The position numbers and the translations under genes are program-made. Under the pieces are notes generated by a model. That model was not told where the DNA came from. It saw nothing but the letters and a program-made list of their open reading frames with translations, and did not search any database. A stretch of 64,000 bases of DNA from positions 310,001 to 374,000 of the forward strand of contig NZ_JAPKND010000003.1 in NCBI RefSeq assembly GCF_026344035.1, given 5' to 3'. The DNA comes from Alcaligenes endophyticus. GTDB taxonomy: Bacteria; Pseudomonadota; Gammaproteobacteria; Burkholderiales; Burkholderiaceae_B. Shown here piece after piece: positions 24,959 through 35,570 of this stretch; the stretch's first letter is position 1; the number at the start of each line of letters is the position of its first letter.

Positions 24959-24985
24959 AGTTGTACCGTCTAAGTTAGACTGATC

Positions 24986-25017
24986 ACAGCAGGGGGACTT
25001 TATAGTCCCCCTGCTGT
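24986..25017 (+). terminator. Terminator after the Bug gene
   Basis: A perfect 14-bp stem: ACAGCAGGGGGACT (24986-24999) with AGTCCCCCTGCTGT (25004-25017), loop TTAT. The following tract has only scattered T, but the stem is very stable. Confidence 0.75.
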
Positions 25018-25176
25018 GTCTTGCTTATGGGGCAGGTGCTGTCCCGCCCGAGCCCGTTTGATGAACATTAAACCCCGCTATACTGTTAAGTGAGGTCCAC
25101 CAAGCTGCGCACGCCTGCCATCCGTAGGCGTGAGCGGTCTGGGCCCCCTTTCCATCCCGTACTGAGTAGAAATTCT

Positions 25177-26211
25177 ATGACGACACCTATACGACTTACC
25201 CAATATAGTCACGGCGCAGGTTGCGGCTGCAAAATTTCCCCAAAAGTGTTAGATATCATTCTGGCGGGTAGCGGAGCGCAAAATCTTGACCCCCATCTTT
25301 GGGTGGGGAATACCTCAAAAGATGATGCGGCAGTTTATGGCTTGAGTGACGAGTTAGGTGTCGTCTCCACGACAGATTTTTTCATGCCCATCGTCGATGA
25401 CCCCTACGACTTTGGCCGCATTGCTGCCACCAATGCAATTAGCGACATCTACGCAATGGGCGGAAAGCCTATCATGGCCATTGCCATCTTGGGCTGGCCC
25501 ATTAACGTACTTCCACCTGAAGTGGCACGCGAAGTCGTACGAGGGGGTCGCGCCGCTTGTGACGCCGCAGGCATCACTTTAGCGGGTGGTCACTCCATTG
25601 ATGCGCCCGAACCCATATTTGGCCTAGCGGTCACGGGCGTGGTCAGTCAACAGCATATGAAGCGCAACGACACAGCAACCCCAGGATGCCAGTTGTTTCT
25701 CACCAAGCCATTAGGCATAGGCATACTTACCACAGCAGAAAAGAAAGGCAAATTACGTCCGGAAGATGCTCACCTAGCCCGCGACTGGATGTGTACCCTT
25801 AACTCTATAGGCACCCACCTAGGGCAACTACCCGAGGTCACGGCCATGACCGATGTCACCGGTTTTGGTTTATTGGGACACCTCGTCGAAATGGCAGATG
25901 GCAGCGGCTTAACGGCACGCCTTCACGCAGACAACGTCCCCCTGCTGCCTGGCATCGCCCACTACGTCGAGCAAGACTGTATACCCGGCGGCACGCACCG
26001 CAACTATGACAGCTATGGTGAGCGCATTGGCGCATTAAGCCCTACACAAAAAAACATCTTGTGTGACCCACAAACCAGTGGTGGTTTGCTCGTAGCCGTC
26101 GCCCCCGAAGGCGTGACTGAGTTTCTACAAACCACCCAAAAACTAGGTTTAGCATTACAGCCCATAGGGGAATTAGTTCCCTCTGAAGCCCATGCCGTTG
26201 TGATCGTTTAA
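25177..26211 (+). CDS. selD: Selenide, water dikinase (selenophosphate synthetase)
   Basis: A 344-residue cytoplasmic enzyme making selenophosphate from selenide and ATP, the selenium donor for tRNA-Sec charging by SelA. The N-terminal active-site loop [12 protein letters not shown] has Cys16 (the position that is Cys or Sec in this family, Cys here) and Lys19. Further marks are [41 protein letters not shown] and [14 protein letters not shown]. The ATG at 25177 starts at the point where family similarity begins; frames reaching further upstream lack support. It precedes the formate dehydrogenase operon by 336 bases on the same strand, giving a full Sec locus with selA, selB and selC. Confidence 0.95.
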   Translation: MTTPIRLTQYSHGAGCGCKISPKVLDIILAGSGAQNLDPHLWVGNTSKDDAAVYGLSDELGVVSTTDFFMPIVDDPYDFGRIAATNAISDIYAMGGKPIMAIAILGWPINVLPPEVAREVVRGGRAACDAAGITLAGGHSIDAPEPIFGLAVTGVVSQQHMKRNDTATPGCQLFLTKPLGIGILTTAEKKGKLRPEDAHLARDWMCTLNSIGTHLGQLPEVTAMTDVTGFGLLGHLVEMADGSGLTARLHADNVPLLPGIAHYVEQDCIPGGTHRNYDSYGERIGALSPTQKNILCDPQTSGGLLVAVAPEGVTEFLQTTQKLGLALQPIGELVPSEAHAVVIV

Positions 26212-26547
26212 GGTCTACCAAGATCCTCTGCAGTGACTAAAACGAACAATTTTGTATACAGAAAATATGGCTACACAGCTGCGTTATAATTGACGTAACT
26301 AAAGATAGTGCGCTGTTGCCTAACCTCGGCACTTATCAGGAGCACTTGGGGAAACTCCTTAAACATTACCCATGCAAAAGCATTGTTAATGTTAATAATC
26401 TCTGACAAAGTTCCTTATACAGCGCACAAAAAGCCGCCACTATAATGGGTGGAAAATGTATTCTTTCTTAAACACAGCGGATCCTCGCCTATCCGGCCAG
26501 TATCCACCCCTTGATTTACCAATATCACTCACCCATTGGAGAGCCTC
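26212..26547. other. Leader/promoter region of the formate dehydrogenase operon
   Basis: 336 bases without a gene. It contains a TATAAT (26441-26446) with no good -35 partner, and an imperfect hairpin listed separately. I searched for an FNR/ANR-type palindrome and a molybdenum-cofactor riboswitch and found nothing convincing. Confidence 0.5.
26362..26393 (+). repeat. Inverted repeat in the formate dehydrogenase leader
   Basis: AACATTA (26362-26368) pairs with TAATGTT (26387-26393), and ATGC (26372-26375) with GCAT (26380-26383) around AAAA, separated by a 3x3 internal loop. It could be an operator or an RNA leader hairpin. No function is known. Confidence 0.35.
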
Positions 26548-29500
26548 ATGGTCAACATGAATCGGCGCCAATTCTTCAAAGTGACGGGGGCTTCGCTAGC
26601 AAGCTCCAGCATGGTGTTGCTTGGCGCAGCGCCTACCCCCGCCATGGCGGAAGTCAGACAATATAAGCTGACCCGCATGACAGAAACGCGCAATACCTGT
26701 CCTTATTGTTCAGTCGCCTGTGGCGTACTGCTGTACTCCCGCGGCGATGGCGGTAAAAATGCCGTAGCAAGTGTCGTACACATCGAAGGGGATTCCGATC
26801 ACCCCGTGAATCGCGGCACGCTCTGCCCTAAAGGCGCTGGCTTAGTCGATTTTATCCATAGCCCAAACCGCCTACACTTTCCTGAGTACCGCGCGCCAGG
26901 CTCTGACAAATGGCAGCGTATTTCATGGGACGACGCTTTCAAACGTATTGCTCGCCTAATGAAAGACGACCGCGACGCTAACTTTGAAACCACCGCCAGC
27001 GATGGCAGCACGGTTAATCGGTGGCTCACAACCGGTATGTTGGCTGCTTCAGCCAGTAGTAACGAAGTTGGCTACGTTACTCACAAAGTAATACGCAGTT
27101 TTGGAATGCTAGGATTCGACAACCAAGCTCGTGTCTGACACGGCCCTACGGTGGCAGGTCTTGCCCCAACATTTGGCCGCGGTGCGATGACGAACCATTG
27201 GGTCGACATTAAAAACGCAGACATTATCTTGATCATGGGCGGTAACGCAGCAGAAGCGCACCCCTGTGGCTTTAAATGGGTAACCGAAGCCAAGGCACAT
27301 AATAATGCCAAGCTTATCGTTGTAGACCCACGCTTTACACGCTCGGCGTCCGTGGCGGACTTCTACGCGCCTATACGCACGGGTACCGACATCACCTTTT
27401 TAGGTGGGGTCATTAAATACCTGCTCGACAACGATAAAATTCAGCACGAATATGTCAGAAACTATACTGACATGTCATTCATCGTGCGCGACGACTTCGA
27501 CTTCGAAGAAGGCTTATATTCAGGCTATAACGAAGAAAAGCGTAGCTACGACAAAACATCCTGGGATTACGAGCTAGGTGAAGACGGTTACGTCCGTACT
27601 GACCCCAGCCTGCAACATCCCCGTACGGTATATCAGCTCTTGCGCAAGCATTACGAGCGTTACACACCAGAAATGGTGACACGCGTCTGTGGCACGCCTA
27701 CCGACAAGTTCCTGAAAGTCTGCGAGATGCTAGCCTCTACCGCCTCGCCTGATCGTGCCGGAACAATTCTGTACGCGCTGGGCTGGACTCAGCATAGTAT
27801 TGGCTCGCAAATCATCCGCACCGGTGCCATGGTGCAGTTGCTACTTGGCAATATAGGTATTGCCGGTGGTGGTATGAACGCCTTACGAGGGCACTCGAAC
27901 ATTCAAGGTCTTACCGACCTTGGGCTAATGACCAACCTGCTGCCCGGCTACATGACCTTGCCCAATCAAGCTGAGCAAGACTTTGACAATTACATCAAAG
28001 CCCGTGCGCCTCAGCCTATGCGGCCCAATCAGCTAAGCTACTGGCGCAACTATAAAAAATTCCACGTCAGCTTCATGAAAGCATGGTGGGGCGACGCAGC
28101 CACTGAAGACAATAACTGGGCATTTGAATACCTGCCTAAGCTCGATAAGCCCTATGACATGCTGCAAATGTATGAGCTCATGCACCAAGGCAAAGTCAAC
28201 GGCTATATTTGTCAAGGCTTTAACCCCTTAGCTGCCGCGCCCTACAAAAAGAAACTGATCGATAGCTTCTCTAAGTTGAAGTACATGGTCATTATGGATC
28301 CACTCGTCACCGATACCTCGGAGTTCTGGCGTAACTATGGTGAGCATAACGATGTAGATAGCGCATCTATCCAGACCGAGGTCTTCCGCTTACCCACCAC
28401 CTGCTTTGCCGAAGAAGAAGGCGCCCTGGTGAACTCGGGACGCTGGTTGCAATGGCATTGGAAAGCAGCTGAACCACCGGGCGAAGCCAAAAGTGATATT
28501 GAAATCATGGGGACACTGTTTACCCACATGCGCGATCTTTATCGCGATGAAGGCGGCGCATTCCCAGATCCTATCGTCAACTTATCTTGGCCTTACTCCA
28601 ACCCCAACGATCCTACCGCGATGGAGTTGGCCAAAGAGTATTCCGGCCGCGCTCTTTCCGACCTACGCGACGCCAACGGTAATATCACTCGCCGCAAGGG
28701 GGAGCAACTGGATGGCTTTGCCGAATTACGTGATGACGGCAGTACGCTAAGCGGATGCTGGATTTACGCTGGGGCCTGGACCGAAAAAGGTAACCTCATG
28801 GCCCGTCGTGATAACAGCGACCCCACTGGCATTGGGCAATCCTTAAACTGGTCTTGGGCTTGGCCTGCCAACCGTCGTGTACTGTATAACCGAGCCTCAT
28901 GTGACGTACAAGGCAAACCCTTTGATGCCCGTCGTCAATTGATTGCCTGGGATGGCGCACGTTGGACGGGCGCGGACATTCCTGACTACAAGGCGGATGA
29001 GGACCCCAACCTAGGGATGGGCCCTTTCATCATGAACCCCGAAGGGGTGGCTCGCTTCTTTGCGCGCAAAGGGATGGCAGAAGGTCCATTCCCAGAGCAT
29101 TACGAGCCCTTTGAAACTCCGCTGGCCTACAACCCGCTTAGCCCAGACAATCAGCATGCGCTCAACAACCCTGCAGCACGCGTATTTCCTGATGACTTAG
29201 CCTCCATGGGTAAGCCCAGCGAATTCCCGTACGTAGGCACGACGTATCGCTTAACCGAGCATTTTCACTACTGGACCAAAAACGTCAGGCTCAATGCCAT
29301 TTTGCAGCCTCAACAGTTTGTGGAAATTGGTGCCGACTTGGCCGATGAGCTTAATATTGCGGGCGGTGACACCGTTAAAGTGTCCTCCAATCGTGGGTAT
29401 ATTAAAGCCAAGGCAGTGGTTACTAAGCGGCTTAAACAGCTCAACATTGACGGCAAACCAGTCCATCACGTGGGCATACCTATTCACTGGGGGTTCGTCG

Positions 29501-29616
29501 GCATTGCTAAGCCTGGCTTCTTAGCCAACACATTAACCCCACCGGTGGGTGACGGAAACTCTCAAACGCCCGAGTTCAAGTCATTTCTGGTTAAGGTTGA
29601 AAAGGTTCAGGAGTAA
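26548..29616 (+). CDS. fdnG/fdoG: Formate dehydrogenase alpha subunit, selenocysteine-containing
   Basis: The molybdopterin-bearing catalytic subunit that oxidises formate to CO2 in the periplasm; 1022 residues when the in-frame TGA at 27136-27138 is read as selenocysteine (Sec197). Reading resumes in the same frame as HGPTVAGLAPTFGRGAM, exactly as in E. coli FdnG/FdoG. A Tat signal opens the protein (NRRQFFKVTG). The [4Fe-4S] cysteines are 51, 54, 58 and 93 (CPYC, ACG, TLCPKG). The ATG at 26548 follows GGAG by six bases. A SECIS-type hairpin follows the TGA. Genes for beta, gamma, FdhE, SelA, SelB and tRNA-Sec follow in order. Not a pseudogene: both halves are intact and conserved. Confidence 0.96.
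27136..27170 (+). promoter_or_regulatory. Sec UGA codon and SECIS hairpin
   Basis: TGA (27136-27138) is followed 14 bases later by GGCA (27153-27156) and TGCC (27162-27165) enclosing GGTCT, the apical loop known to bind SelB in bacterial SECIS elements; GG (27150-27151) and CC (27166-27167) extend the stem past a bulged T. Distance and loop match the E. coli formate dehydrogenase elements. Confidence 0.9.
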
Positions 29617-29619
29617 GTC

Positions 29620-30537
29620 ATGGCACTACAATCTTTGGATATTAAAAGACGCTCCGCTACCACTACCCCCTCCCCCAGCGTACGTATGCCTGTGGGTGGG
29701 GATGTTGCCAAGCTGATCGATACCAGCAAGTGCATAGGTTGCAAAGCCTGTCAGGTTGCTTGTATGGAGTGGAATGACACTCGTGATGAAATCGGTGAAA
29801 ACATCGGGGTGTACGACAACCCCGCTGACATGACCGATAAATCATGGACTGTCATGCGCTTTGCGGAGTATGAAAACCCTGCTGGCGACTTGGAATGGTT
29901 AATCCGTAAAGATGGCTGTATGCACTGCGAGGATCCAGGTTGCTTAAAAGCCTGTCCATCGCCAGGGGCCATTATTCAATACACCAACGGTATCGTCGAT
30001 TTTCACGAAGAAAACTGTATTGGTTGCGGATACTGCATAACGGGCTGCCCCTTCGACGTTCCACGCATTTCCGATCAGGACAAAAAAGCCTACAAGTGCA
30101 CCTTATGCTCTGATCGCGTGGCAGTAGGCCAAGAGCCTGCCTGCGTCAAAACCTGTCCAACTGGTGCCATTGTTTTCGGCACCAAGGATGATATGAAGCA
30201 ACACGCCTCCGAGCGTATTGCCGACTTGCAATCCCGAGGTTTTGAAAATGCGGGGCTGTATGACCCAGCCGGTGTGGGGGGAACACATGTCATGTATGTT
30301 CTGCATCACGCTGACAAACCCGAGCTATATAGCGATCTGCCTAAAGATCCCACTATCAGCCCGATGGTAACTTTGTGGAAAGGCGTAGCCAAACCACTGG
30401 GTATTGCCGCCATGGCCATGACAGCTTTATTTGGCTTTTTCCACTACATACGCACAGGTCCAAACGAAGTTAACGCCGACGATGAGCGCGCTGCTGATGA
30501 GGAAGCTCGCAAAAAAGAGGAGGCACACCATGAGTGA
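29620..30537 (+). CDS. fdnH/fdoH: Formate dehydrogenase iron-sulfur (beta) subunit
   Basis: A 305-residue ferredoxin-like electron-transfer subunit carrying four [4Fe-4S] clusters from the molybdenum site to the membrane subunit. Cysteine groups in order: [47 protein letters not shown] and KCTLCSDR with CVKTCPTGA. One membrane helix near residues 258-275 ([17 protein letters not shown]) anchors it, followed by a charged tail. It starts three bases after the alpha-subunit stop, and its stop overlaps the gamma start by eight bases. Same order and size as E. coli FdnH/FdoH. Confidence 0.95.
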   Translation: MALQSLDIKRRSATTTPSPSVRMPVGGDVAKLIDTSKCIGCKACQVACMEWNDTRDEIGENIGVYDNPADMTDKSWTVMRFAEYENPAGDLEWLIRKDGCMHCEDPGCLKACPSPGAIIQYTNGIVDFHEENCIGCGYCITGCPFDVPRISDQDKKAYKCTLCSDRVAVGQEPACVKTCPTGAIVFGTKDDMKQHASERIADLQSRGFENAGLYDPAGVGGTHVMYVLHHADKPELYSDLPKDPTISPMVTLWKGVAKPLGIAAMAMTALFGFFHYIRTGPNEVNADDERAADEEARKKEEAHHE

Positions 30538-31183
30538 AACGAAACGTGAAAAAATGATCCAGCGTTACACCGCCAGTCAGCGGATTAACCACTGGATCAT
30601 TGCTGGTACCTTTATTTTGCTAACGCTATCCGGCTTAGCATTATTCCATCCGGCATTTTTCTTTCTTAGTCACGTACTAGGAGGGGGCCCGTGGACGCGC
30701 ATTTTGCACCCGTTTATCGGGGTCATCATGTTTGTCTGCTTTTTCATCTTTGCCGCACGCATGCTAAAACACAATATGTTTGCTCGCGGTGATCTGGCGT
30801 GGTTACTCGGTTTCAAAGACACCTTGGCTGGTCGGGACGACCACCTGCCCCCTGCTGGGCGTTATAACGCAGGGCAGAAAGTCTTGTTCTGGGGGCTACT
30901 GCTGCTAATGCTGGGTTTACTGGCCAGCGGCATCGTCATGTGGCGTGAGTTCTTCTCGGCTTACTTTCCCATTTGGGCTTTACGGCTGGCGTCGATGCTG
31001 CATGCCCTGTTCGCCTTACTGATGATTTGTGCCATTATTGTTCATATCTATGCGGGCATCTGGACCAAAGGCTCTATTAAGGCCATGACTCGCGGGACGG
31101 TCAGCCCAGGTTGGGCATGGAAACACCACCGTACTTGGTATCGTGAATGGCTGCGCAAACAGCCCTCACAACCCCCTAAGTAA
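30530..31183 (+). CDS. fdnI/fdoI: Formate dehydrogenase cytochrome b556 (gamma) subunit
   Basis: A 217-residue membrane cytochrome with four helices that takes electrons from the beta subunit and reduces quinone. It opens [22 protein letters not shown], with the heme-ligand histidines expected in the INHW helix, [10 protein letters not shown], and the late [11 protein letters not shown] and [12 protein letters not shown]. The ATG at 30530 lies inside the end of the beta gene (8-base overlap) after AGGAGG; a longer frame starting at 30431 is only overlap. A short hairpin separates it from fdhE. Size and order match FdnI/FdoI. Confidence 0.94.
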   Translation: MSETKREKMIQRYTASQRINHWIIAGTFILLTLSGLALFHPAFFFLSHVLGGGPWTRILHPFIGVIMFVCFFIFAARMLKHNMFARGDLAWLLGFKDTLAGRDDHLPPAGRYNAGQKVLFWGLLLLMLGLLASGIVMWREFFSAYFPIWALRLASMLHALFALLMICAIIVHIYAGIWTKGSIKAMTRGTVSPGWAWKHHRTWYREWLRKQPSQPPK

Positions 31184-31192
31184 ATCGATACG

Positions 31193-31213
31193 GGCGGCCC
31201 TTAACGGGCCGCC
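31193..31213 (+). terminator. Intercistronic hairpin between gamma subunit and fdhE
   Basis: GGCGGCCC (31193-31200) pairs perfectly with GGGCCGCC (31206-31213), loop TTAAC, no T run. It probably tunes expression of the structural genes against fdhE and the sel genes rather than ending transcription. Confidence 0.5.
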
Positions 31214-31254
31214 ACTTACTCCATACAAGCCTCGTTATTTTTCAGGAGTCTCCG

Positions 31255-32181
31255 TTGCCCCGTATTCTGCCCCGTGGTGAAATCGAAGGCCTAGACCACA
31301 CCAGTATTCCGCGTCTACGCCTACCCAATCCTCATTCTATTTTTAAAGAGCGTGGCCAGCGCTTGCTCCACCTGGCTGCTGATCACCCCGCTCAAACCTA
31401 TCTGCAACTAATGGCCGAGCTCAGTGCTGCTCAACACCAGACCCTGCAAACGTTAAGTAGCCCTGTCATTGATGAGCAGCATATTGCTCATGCCTTGCAA
31501 CATGGCATGCCTCCACTTCTTAGCTCCGCCTGGCAACGCGACCCTAACTGGCAAAAAATAATGGCCACTCTGCTGCAGACACTGGCTAGTTCTAACACCG
31601 TACCCACTGCGGCTCAAGAGATCGCAGCACAACTGCTGCACCAACTCAAGCATGAGCCTGAGGTGATCGAAGCGCTGGCCGATGCCGTACTAACCCAGCA
31701 GTTAGCCCGCGGCGACAGTGGTAAGGCGGCTTTTATCATGGCCGCGCTGCAAGTCTACTGGACGCACTTGGCCAGCGCACTGAGCCACGAGCACATCCCT
31801 CTGAACACCCCCTTTGGCGTTTGCCCCTGTTGCGGCAGCTTGCCCGTATCCAGCATAGTACGGGTAGGGGGCAGCGCAGATGGATGTCGATATTTATCCT
31901 GCCCACGCTGCTCCGTCGAGTGGCATGTGGTACGCGTCACCTGCACACACTGTGAAAGCACCGATGGTATTTTTTACCACGGTATTGAAGATGGCCCCGC
32001 TGGCATCAAGGCCGAGTCTTGTGATAGTTGCCATACCTATAGAAAAATTTTCTATCAAAAAGATCAATTACATGTGGACCCCGTGGCTGACGACCTAGCC
32101 AGCTTAGCCTTAGATATGTTGATGGGCGAAGCCGGGTATGAGCGCAGTAGCGGTAACCCATTACTATGGCAAGAGCCTTAA
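31255..32181 (+). CDS. fdhE: Formate dehydrogenase accessory protein FdhE
   Basis: A 308-residue cytoplasmic protein needed for active respiratory formate dehydrogenase; it binds iron through rubredoxin-like cysteine pairs. The C-terminal half carries CPCCGSLPVS, CPRCSVEWHVVRV, CTHCEST and CDSCHTY, followed by VADDLASLALDMLMGEAGYERSSGNP, all FdhE hallmarks. The start is the TTG at 31255, with AGGAG six bases upstream and no ATG nearby. Only 20 bases separate it from selA, so FdhE and the Sec decoding genes are probably co-transcribed. Confidence 0.93.
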   Translation: MPRILPRGEIEGLDHTSIPRLRLPNPHSIFKERGQRLLHLAADHPAQTYLQLMAELSAAQHQTLQTLSSPVIDEQHIAHALQHGMPPLLSSAWQRDPNWQKIMATLLQTLASSNTVPTAAQEIAAQLLHQLKHEPEVIEALADAVLTQQLARGDSGKAAFIMAALQVYWTHLASALSHEHIPLNTPFGVCPCCGSLPVSSIVRVGGSADGCRYLSCPRCSVEWHVVRVTCTHCESTDGIFYHGIEDGPAGIKAESCDSCHTYRKIFYQKDQLHVDPVADDLASLALDMLMGEAGYERSSGNPLLWQEP

Positions 32182-32201
32182 ATTGTGCTAGCTTTTAGCT
32201 C

Positions 32202-33635
32202 ATGAGTACAGAAACCAACTTGCCCGCACCCTTAGCCCAAGCTAAAGACCTGCCCTCGCTAGATCGCTTACTCCAGCACCCGCAGGGCAAAGCACTGTTG
32301 CAAGAGTACGGCCACAGTCAAGTCAGTGCGGCATTGCGCCAGCACCTGCAGTCGCTGCGTCAGCTCGCATTAAAGCAATCACTACCACTCAGCGCCGTAC
32401 TTCCTGAGCAGATTTTGCAACATAGCTGGCAACAGCTAGAACAGCAAAATCGCTCCCGTCTTCAGCCTGTTTACAACTTAACAGGAACGGTATTACACAC
32501 CAACTTAGGGCGTGCTTTATTACCCGACAGTGCCATTCAAGCGGTGATAAACGCTTTACAGTTTCCCGCCAACCTAGAGTTTGACCTGTCTACCGGTGGT
32601 CGGGGTGATCGCGACGACCTGATTGCCGACCTGATCTGTGAGTTAACAGGTGCCGAAGCCGCTACCGTGGTAAATAATAACGCTGCGGCCGTATTGTTGA
32701 TGCTCAACAGCCTCAGTCAACGCAAGCAAACCATTGTTTCACGTGGCGAGCTGGTAGAGATCGGCGGCGCTTTTCGTATCCCCGATATTATGTCCCGCGC
32801 GGGCGCAAAACTGCGCGAGGTCGGCACCACTAATCGTACTCACCTGCATGACTATGAGCAGGCCATCGAGGCCCGTACGGCTTTGCTCATGAAGGTACAT
32901 TGCAGCAACTATGCCATTAAGGGCTTCACCAAAAATGTATCTATCTCACAACTAGCCGAGCTTTCTCAGCAGCACCAACTGCCTGCCGTTGTAGACCTAG
33001 GCAGTGGCACCTTAGTAGACCTCAGCCAATGGGGCCTGCCACCGGAGCCTACCGTCAAAGACACCATTAAAGCGGGCGCTGACATTGTCACTTTTAGTGG
33101 TGACAAACTACTGGGCGGGCCCCAGGCAGGCCTCATTGTTGGTAAGGCAGAACTCATTGAGCGCATCAAAAAAAACCCCTTAAAGCGAGCCCTTCGGGTA
33201 GGGAAACTCACCTTAGCGGCCCTAGAACCGGTGCTGGCTTTATATCGTGCCCCCGAGCTGTTGCCACAACGGCTCACCACACTGCGTCTATTTACCCGTC
33301 AGCCACACGCCATGCGGCTACAGGCAGAAACCTTACAACCCCTATTGCAGTCTTGGGCAGGCGCCACCTACAAGGTGCAAGCTCAAGCCATGTTTAGCCA
33401 AATCGGTAGCGGCTCGATGCCCGAGAGCGTGCTGCCCAGCTATGGGCTACATATATGCTACCAAGGCTCAGGGCGCCCTGGCCGTCATCTACTCGCCTTA
33501 GAAGAGCGGCTGCGCTGCTTAAGCCGACCAGTGATAGGGCGCCTACACGATGATGCGTTATGGCTAGATCTACGGTGTTTAGAACCGCAACATGAGCCCG
33601 ACTTTGTAGCACAACTCCATCCCATTACGTCATGA
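32202..33635 (+). CDS. selA: L-seryl-tRNA(Sec) selenium transferase
   Basis: A 477-residue PLP enzyme that converts Ser-tRNA(Sec) to Sec-tRNA(Sec) with selenophosphate; a large ring-shaped oligomer in the family. Motifs are YNLTGTVLHTNLGRALLP, FDLSTGGRGDRDD, VVNNNAAAVLLML, RGELVEIGGAFRIPDIM, VDLGSGTLVDL, and the PLP lysine in FSGDKLLGGPQAG (Lys302; Lys295 in E. coli). The normal family length is about 460. The stop overlaps the selB start (ATGA). It uses selenophosphate from the upstream SelD and tRNA from the downstream selC. Confidence 0.95.
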   Translation: MSTETNLPAPLAQAKDLPSLDRLLQHPQGKALLQEYGHSQVSAALRQHLQSLRQLALKQSLPLSAVLPEQILQHSWQQLEQQNRSRLQPVYNLTGTVLHTNLGRALLPDSAIQAVINALQFPANLEFDLSTGGRGDRDDLIADLICELTGAEAATVVNNNAAAVLLMLNSLSQRKQTIVSRGELVEIGGAFRIPDIMSRAGAKLREVGTTNRTHLHDYEQAIEARTALLMKVHCSNYAIKGFTKNVSISQLAELSQQHQLPAVVDLGSGTLVDLSQWGLPPEPTVKDTIKAGADIVTFSGDKLLGGPQAGLIVGKAELIERIKKNPLKRALRVGKLTLAALEPVLALYRAPELLPQRLTTLRLFTRQPHAMRLQAETLQPLLQSWAGATYKVQAQAMFSQIGSGSMPESVLPSYGLHICYQGSGRPGRHLLALEERLRCLSRPVIGRLHDDALWLDLRCLEPQHEPDFVAQLHPITS

Positions 33636-35557
33636 TTATAGGTACAGCTGGGCACATCGATCATGGCAAAACCACCTTAGTGAAAGCGCTCACCGGTGTC
33701 GCCACGGACCGTCTCCAAGAAGAACAAAAGCGCGGCATAACCATTGAGCTGGGCTATGCCTACAGCCCTACTCAACAAGCGGGTATCTTAGGTTTTGTCG
33801 ATGCTCCTGGACATGAAAAACTGGTCCATACCATGATATCGGGCGCCAGCGGTATTGACTTCGGAATGCTCGTCATCGCTGCCGACGATGGAGTCATGCC
33901 CCAAACTAACGAGCACCTAGCCGTTTTGAGCCTATTAGGTGTACAACAAGGCGCGGTGGTGATTAGCAAAATAGACCGAGCCAGCCCTGCGCGTATTGCC
34001 CAGGTACAGGCACAGGTCCATGAGCTCACCAAAAACAGCTTCCTCGCCCAAGCGCCCATTTTTCCCGTCGATGCCACCAACCCCAATACTGAGGGAGTTA
34101 GACATCTAAGGCAGTATTTGGAACAACAAGCACTGCAGCAAGTGGCTCCCCATACTGAGCATTATTTCCGCCTTGCTATCGACCGAGTTTTTACCCTTCA
34201 AGGGCACGGCACTGTTGTCACGGGCACCGTACATAGTGGCACCTTTGATCTACAAAAAGCTAATGAGCTCATGCTGATGCCGGCCCAACGCCCGGTACGC
34301 GTGCGCAGTATACGTAGTCAAAATCAGGCCAGCACACTCGCTCAGTCTGGGCAGCGCTGTGCCCTTAACCTCGCTGGCATTGACGTCAACGACATACAAC
34401 GGGGCGACTGGATCGCGCACCCAGACTGTTTCCTGCCCAGCTTGCGTCTTGACGTGACGCTACAACTTCTTCCTCAATCAGAGGCTGAGCTACGGACATG
34501 GACGCCTTGGCATGTGCATATCGGGGCTGCACATTATTTGGCCCATGCGGTTCCCCTAGAGCCCGCAAGCCTGCAAGCCGGTGAGCAAGGTTTAGTGCAG
34601 CTTGTGTTTGATCAACCCGTGTGCGCCAGTGTCGGCGACCGTTTTATCTTGCGCAATGCGCAAGCCAAGCAAACCGTGGGGGGAGGCCGCGTATTGGCCA
34701 CAGAAGCGCCCGATCGCAAACGTCGCAGCCCTGCGCGGCTAGCTCTTTTACACGCCACTCAACACTGGCTCAATCTAGGCGAGCTACAGCCTTTGCTGGA
34801 GCAAGCCCCCTACGGGCTAGACAATACGGCCTTGCAACGCCTGCTGGGCGGCACGACCGACACATGGACACCGCCTGACGCCACGGTATGGTTAGCCAGC
34901 GAAAGCAAGCAAGTCGGCCCTTGGCTGTTTACTGCCAAGCGCCTAGAACACGTCCAACAAACAGTGCTTGCTACCTTACAACAGTTTCACGCACTGACGC
35001 CCGAAGAGCCTGGTGTCAACAGCAGTCGCTTACGGCGCATGAGTGCTCCAGCTATGCCACTCGCTCAGTGGCAAGCCTTAGTACTACACTTATTACGCAC
35101 AAATCAACTCGTCCAACAGGGTAACTGGCTACATCTACCTGCGCACACCATTTCACTCAATGCCCACGACCAAGCTTTAGCCGCACGCATTTTGCCACTC
35201 AGCCTAGCAGGAGCATTTGACCCGCCGTGGGTCCGCGACATTGCCCGTCAGCTGGAGGTCGATGAGGCCTTAGTGCGTCAACTCATGCGACACTTAACCC
35301 GCCGTGGCGACCTCTATCAAATTGTGCACGATTTGTTTTATCACCATACGCACATGGCGCAACTTGCCCAAATTTTGGCCCAGCTTGCCGTGGGCCAGAC
35401 AGGTGTGAATGCAGCTCGCTTCCGGGACGCAACAGGTTTAGGACGTAAACGTGCAATCCAAATACTAGAGTTTTTTAATCGCACCGGTTACACACGCCGC
35501 TTACGGGATCGCCATGTGTTACGAGGCGATCCCTGGCAAGAACTGAATGCGGTATGA
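33632..35557 (+). CDS. selB: Selenocysteine-specific elongation factor
   Basis: A 641-residue GTPase that delivers Sec-tRNA(Sec) to the ribosome at UGA codons marked by a SECIS hairpin. The EF-Tu-like part has G1 AGHIDHGKT (5-13), the effector-loop GITIELGYA, G3 DAPGHEK and G4 SKID, then the SelB-type beta-barrel domains (VFTLQGHGTVVTGTV). The C-terminal third (about 400-641) is a series of winged helices; the last pair, about 560-635 with GLGRKRAIQILEFFNRTGYT, binds the SECIS RNA. The family is about 610-640. Overlaps selA by four bases; tRNA-Sec begins 13 bases after its stop. Confidence 0.95.
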   Translation: MIIGTAGHIDHGKTTLVKALTGVATDRLQEEQKRGITIELGYAYSPTQQAGILGFVDAPGHEKLVHTMISGASGIDFGMLVIAADDGVMPQTNEHLAVLSLLGVQQGAVVISKIDRASPARIAQVQAQVHELTKNSFLAQAPIFPVDATNPNTEGVRHLRQYLEQQALQQVAPHTEHYFRLAIDRVFTLQGHGTVVTGTVHSGTFDLQKANELMLMPAQRPVRVRSIRSQNQASTLAQSGQRCALNLAGIDVNDIQRGDWIAHPDCFLPSLRLDVTLQLLPQSEAELRTWTPWHVHIGAAHYLAHAVPLEPASLQAGEQGLVQLVFDQPVCASVGDRFILRNAQAKQTVGGGRVLATEAPDRKRRSPARLALLHATQHWLNLGELQPLLEQAPYGLDNTALQRLLGGTTDTWTPPDATVWLASESKQVGPWLFTAKRLEHVQQTVLATLQQFHALTPEEPGVNSSRLRRMSAPAMPLAQWQALVLHLLRTNQLVQQGNWLHLPAHTISLNAHDQALAARILPLSLAGAFDPPWVRDIARQLEVDEALVRQLMRHLTRRGDLYQIVHDLFYHHTHMAQLAQILAQLAVGQTGVNAARFRDATGLGRKRAIQILEFFNRTGYTRRLRDRHVLRGDPWQELNAV

Positions 35558-35570
35558 TGCACTATAAGAA

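Noticed and set aside
25110-25132. Hairpin CACGCCT/AGGCGTG in the selD leader as a regulatory RNA
   Set aside because: A seven-base stem alone in a GC-rich stretch can arise by chance, and nothing around it supports a known leader element.
26212-26547. FNR/ANR site or molybdenum-cofactor riboswitch before the formate dehydrogenase genes
   Set aside because: No TTGAT-N4-ATCAA-like palindrome and no recognisable conserved riboswitch core were found; only a small hairpin is visible.
27130-27155. Apparent nonsense mutation splitting the formate dehydrogenase alpha gene
   Set aside because: The TGA is at the known selenocysteine position, the frame continues with conserved residues, a SECIS hairpin follows and selA, selB, selC and selD are all present.
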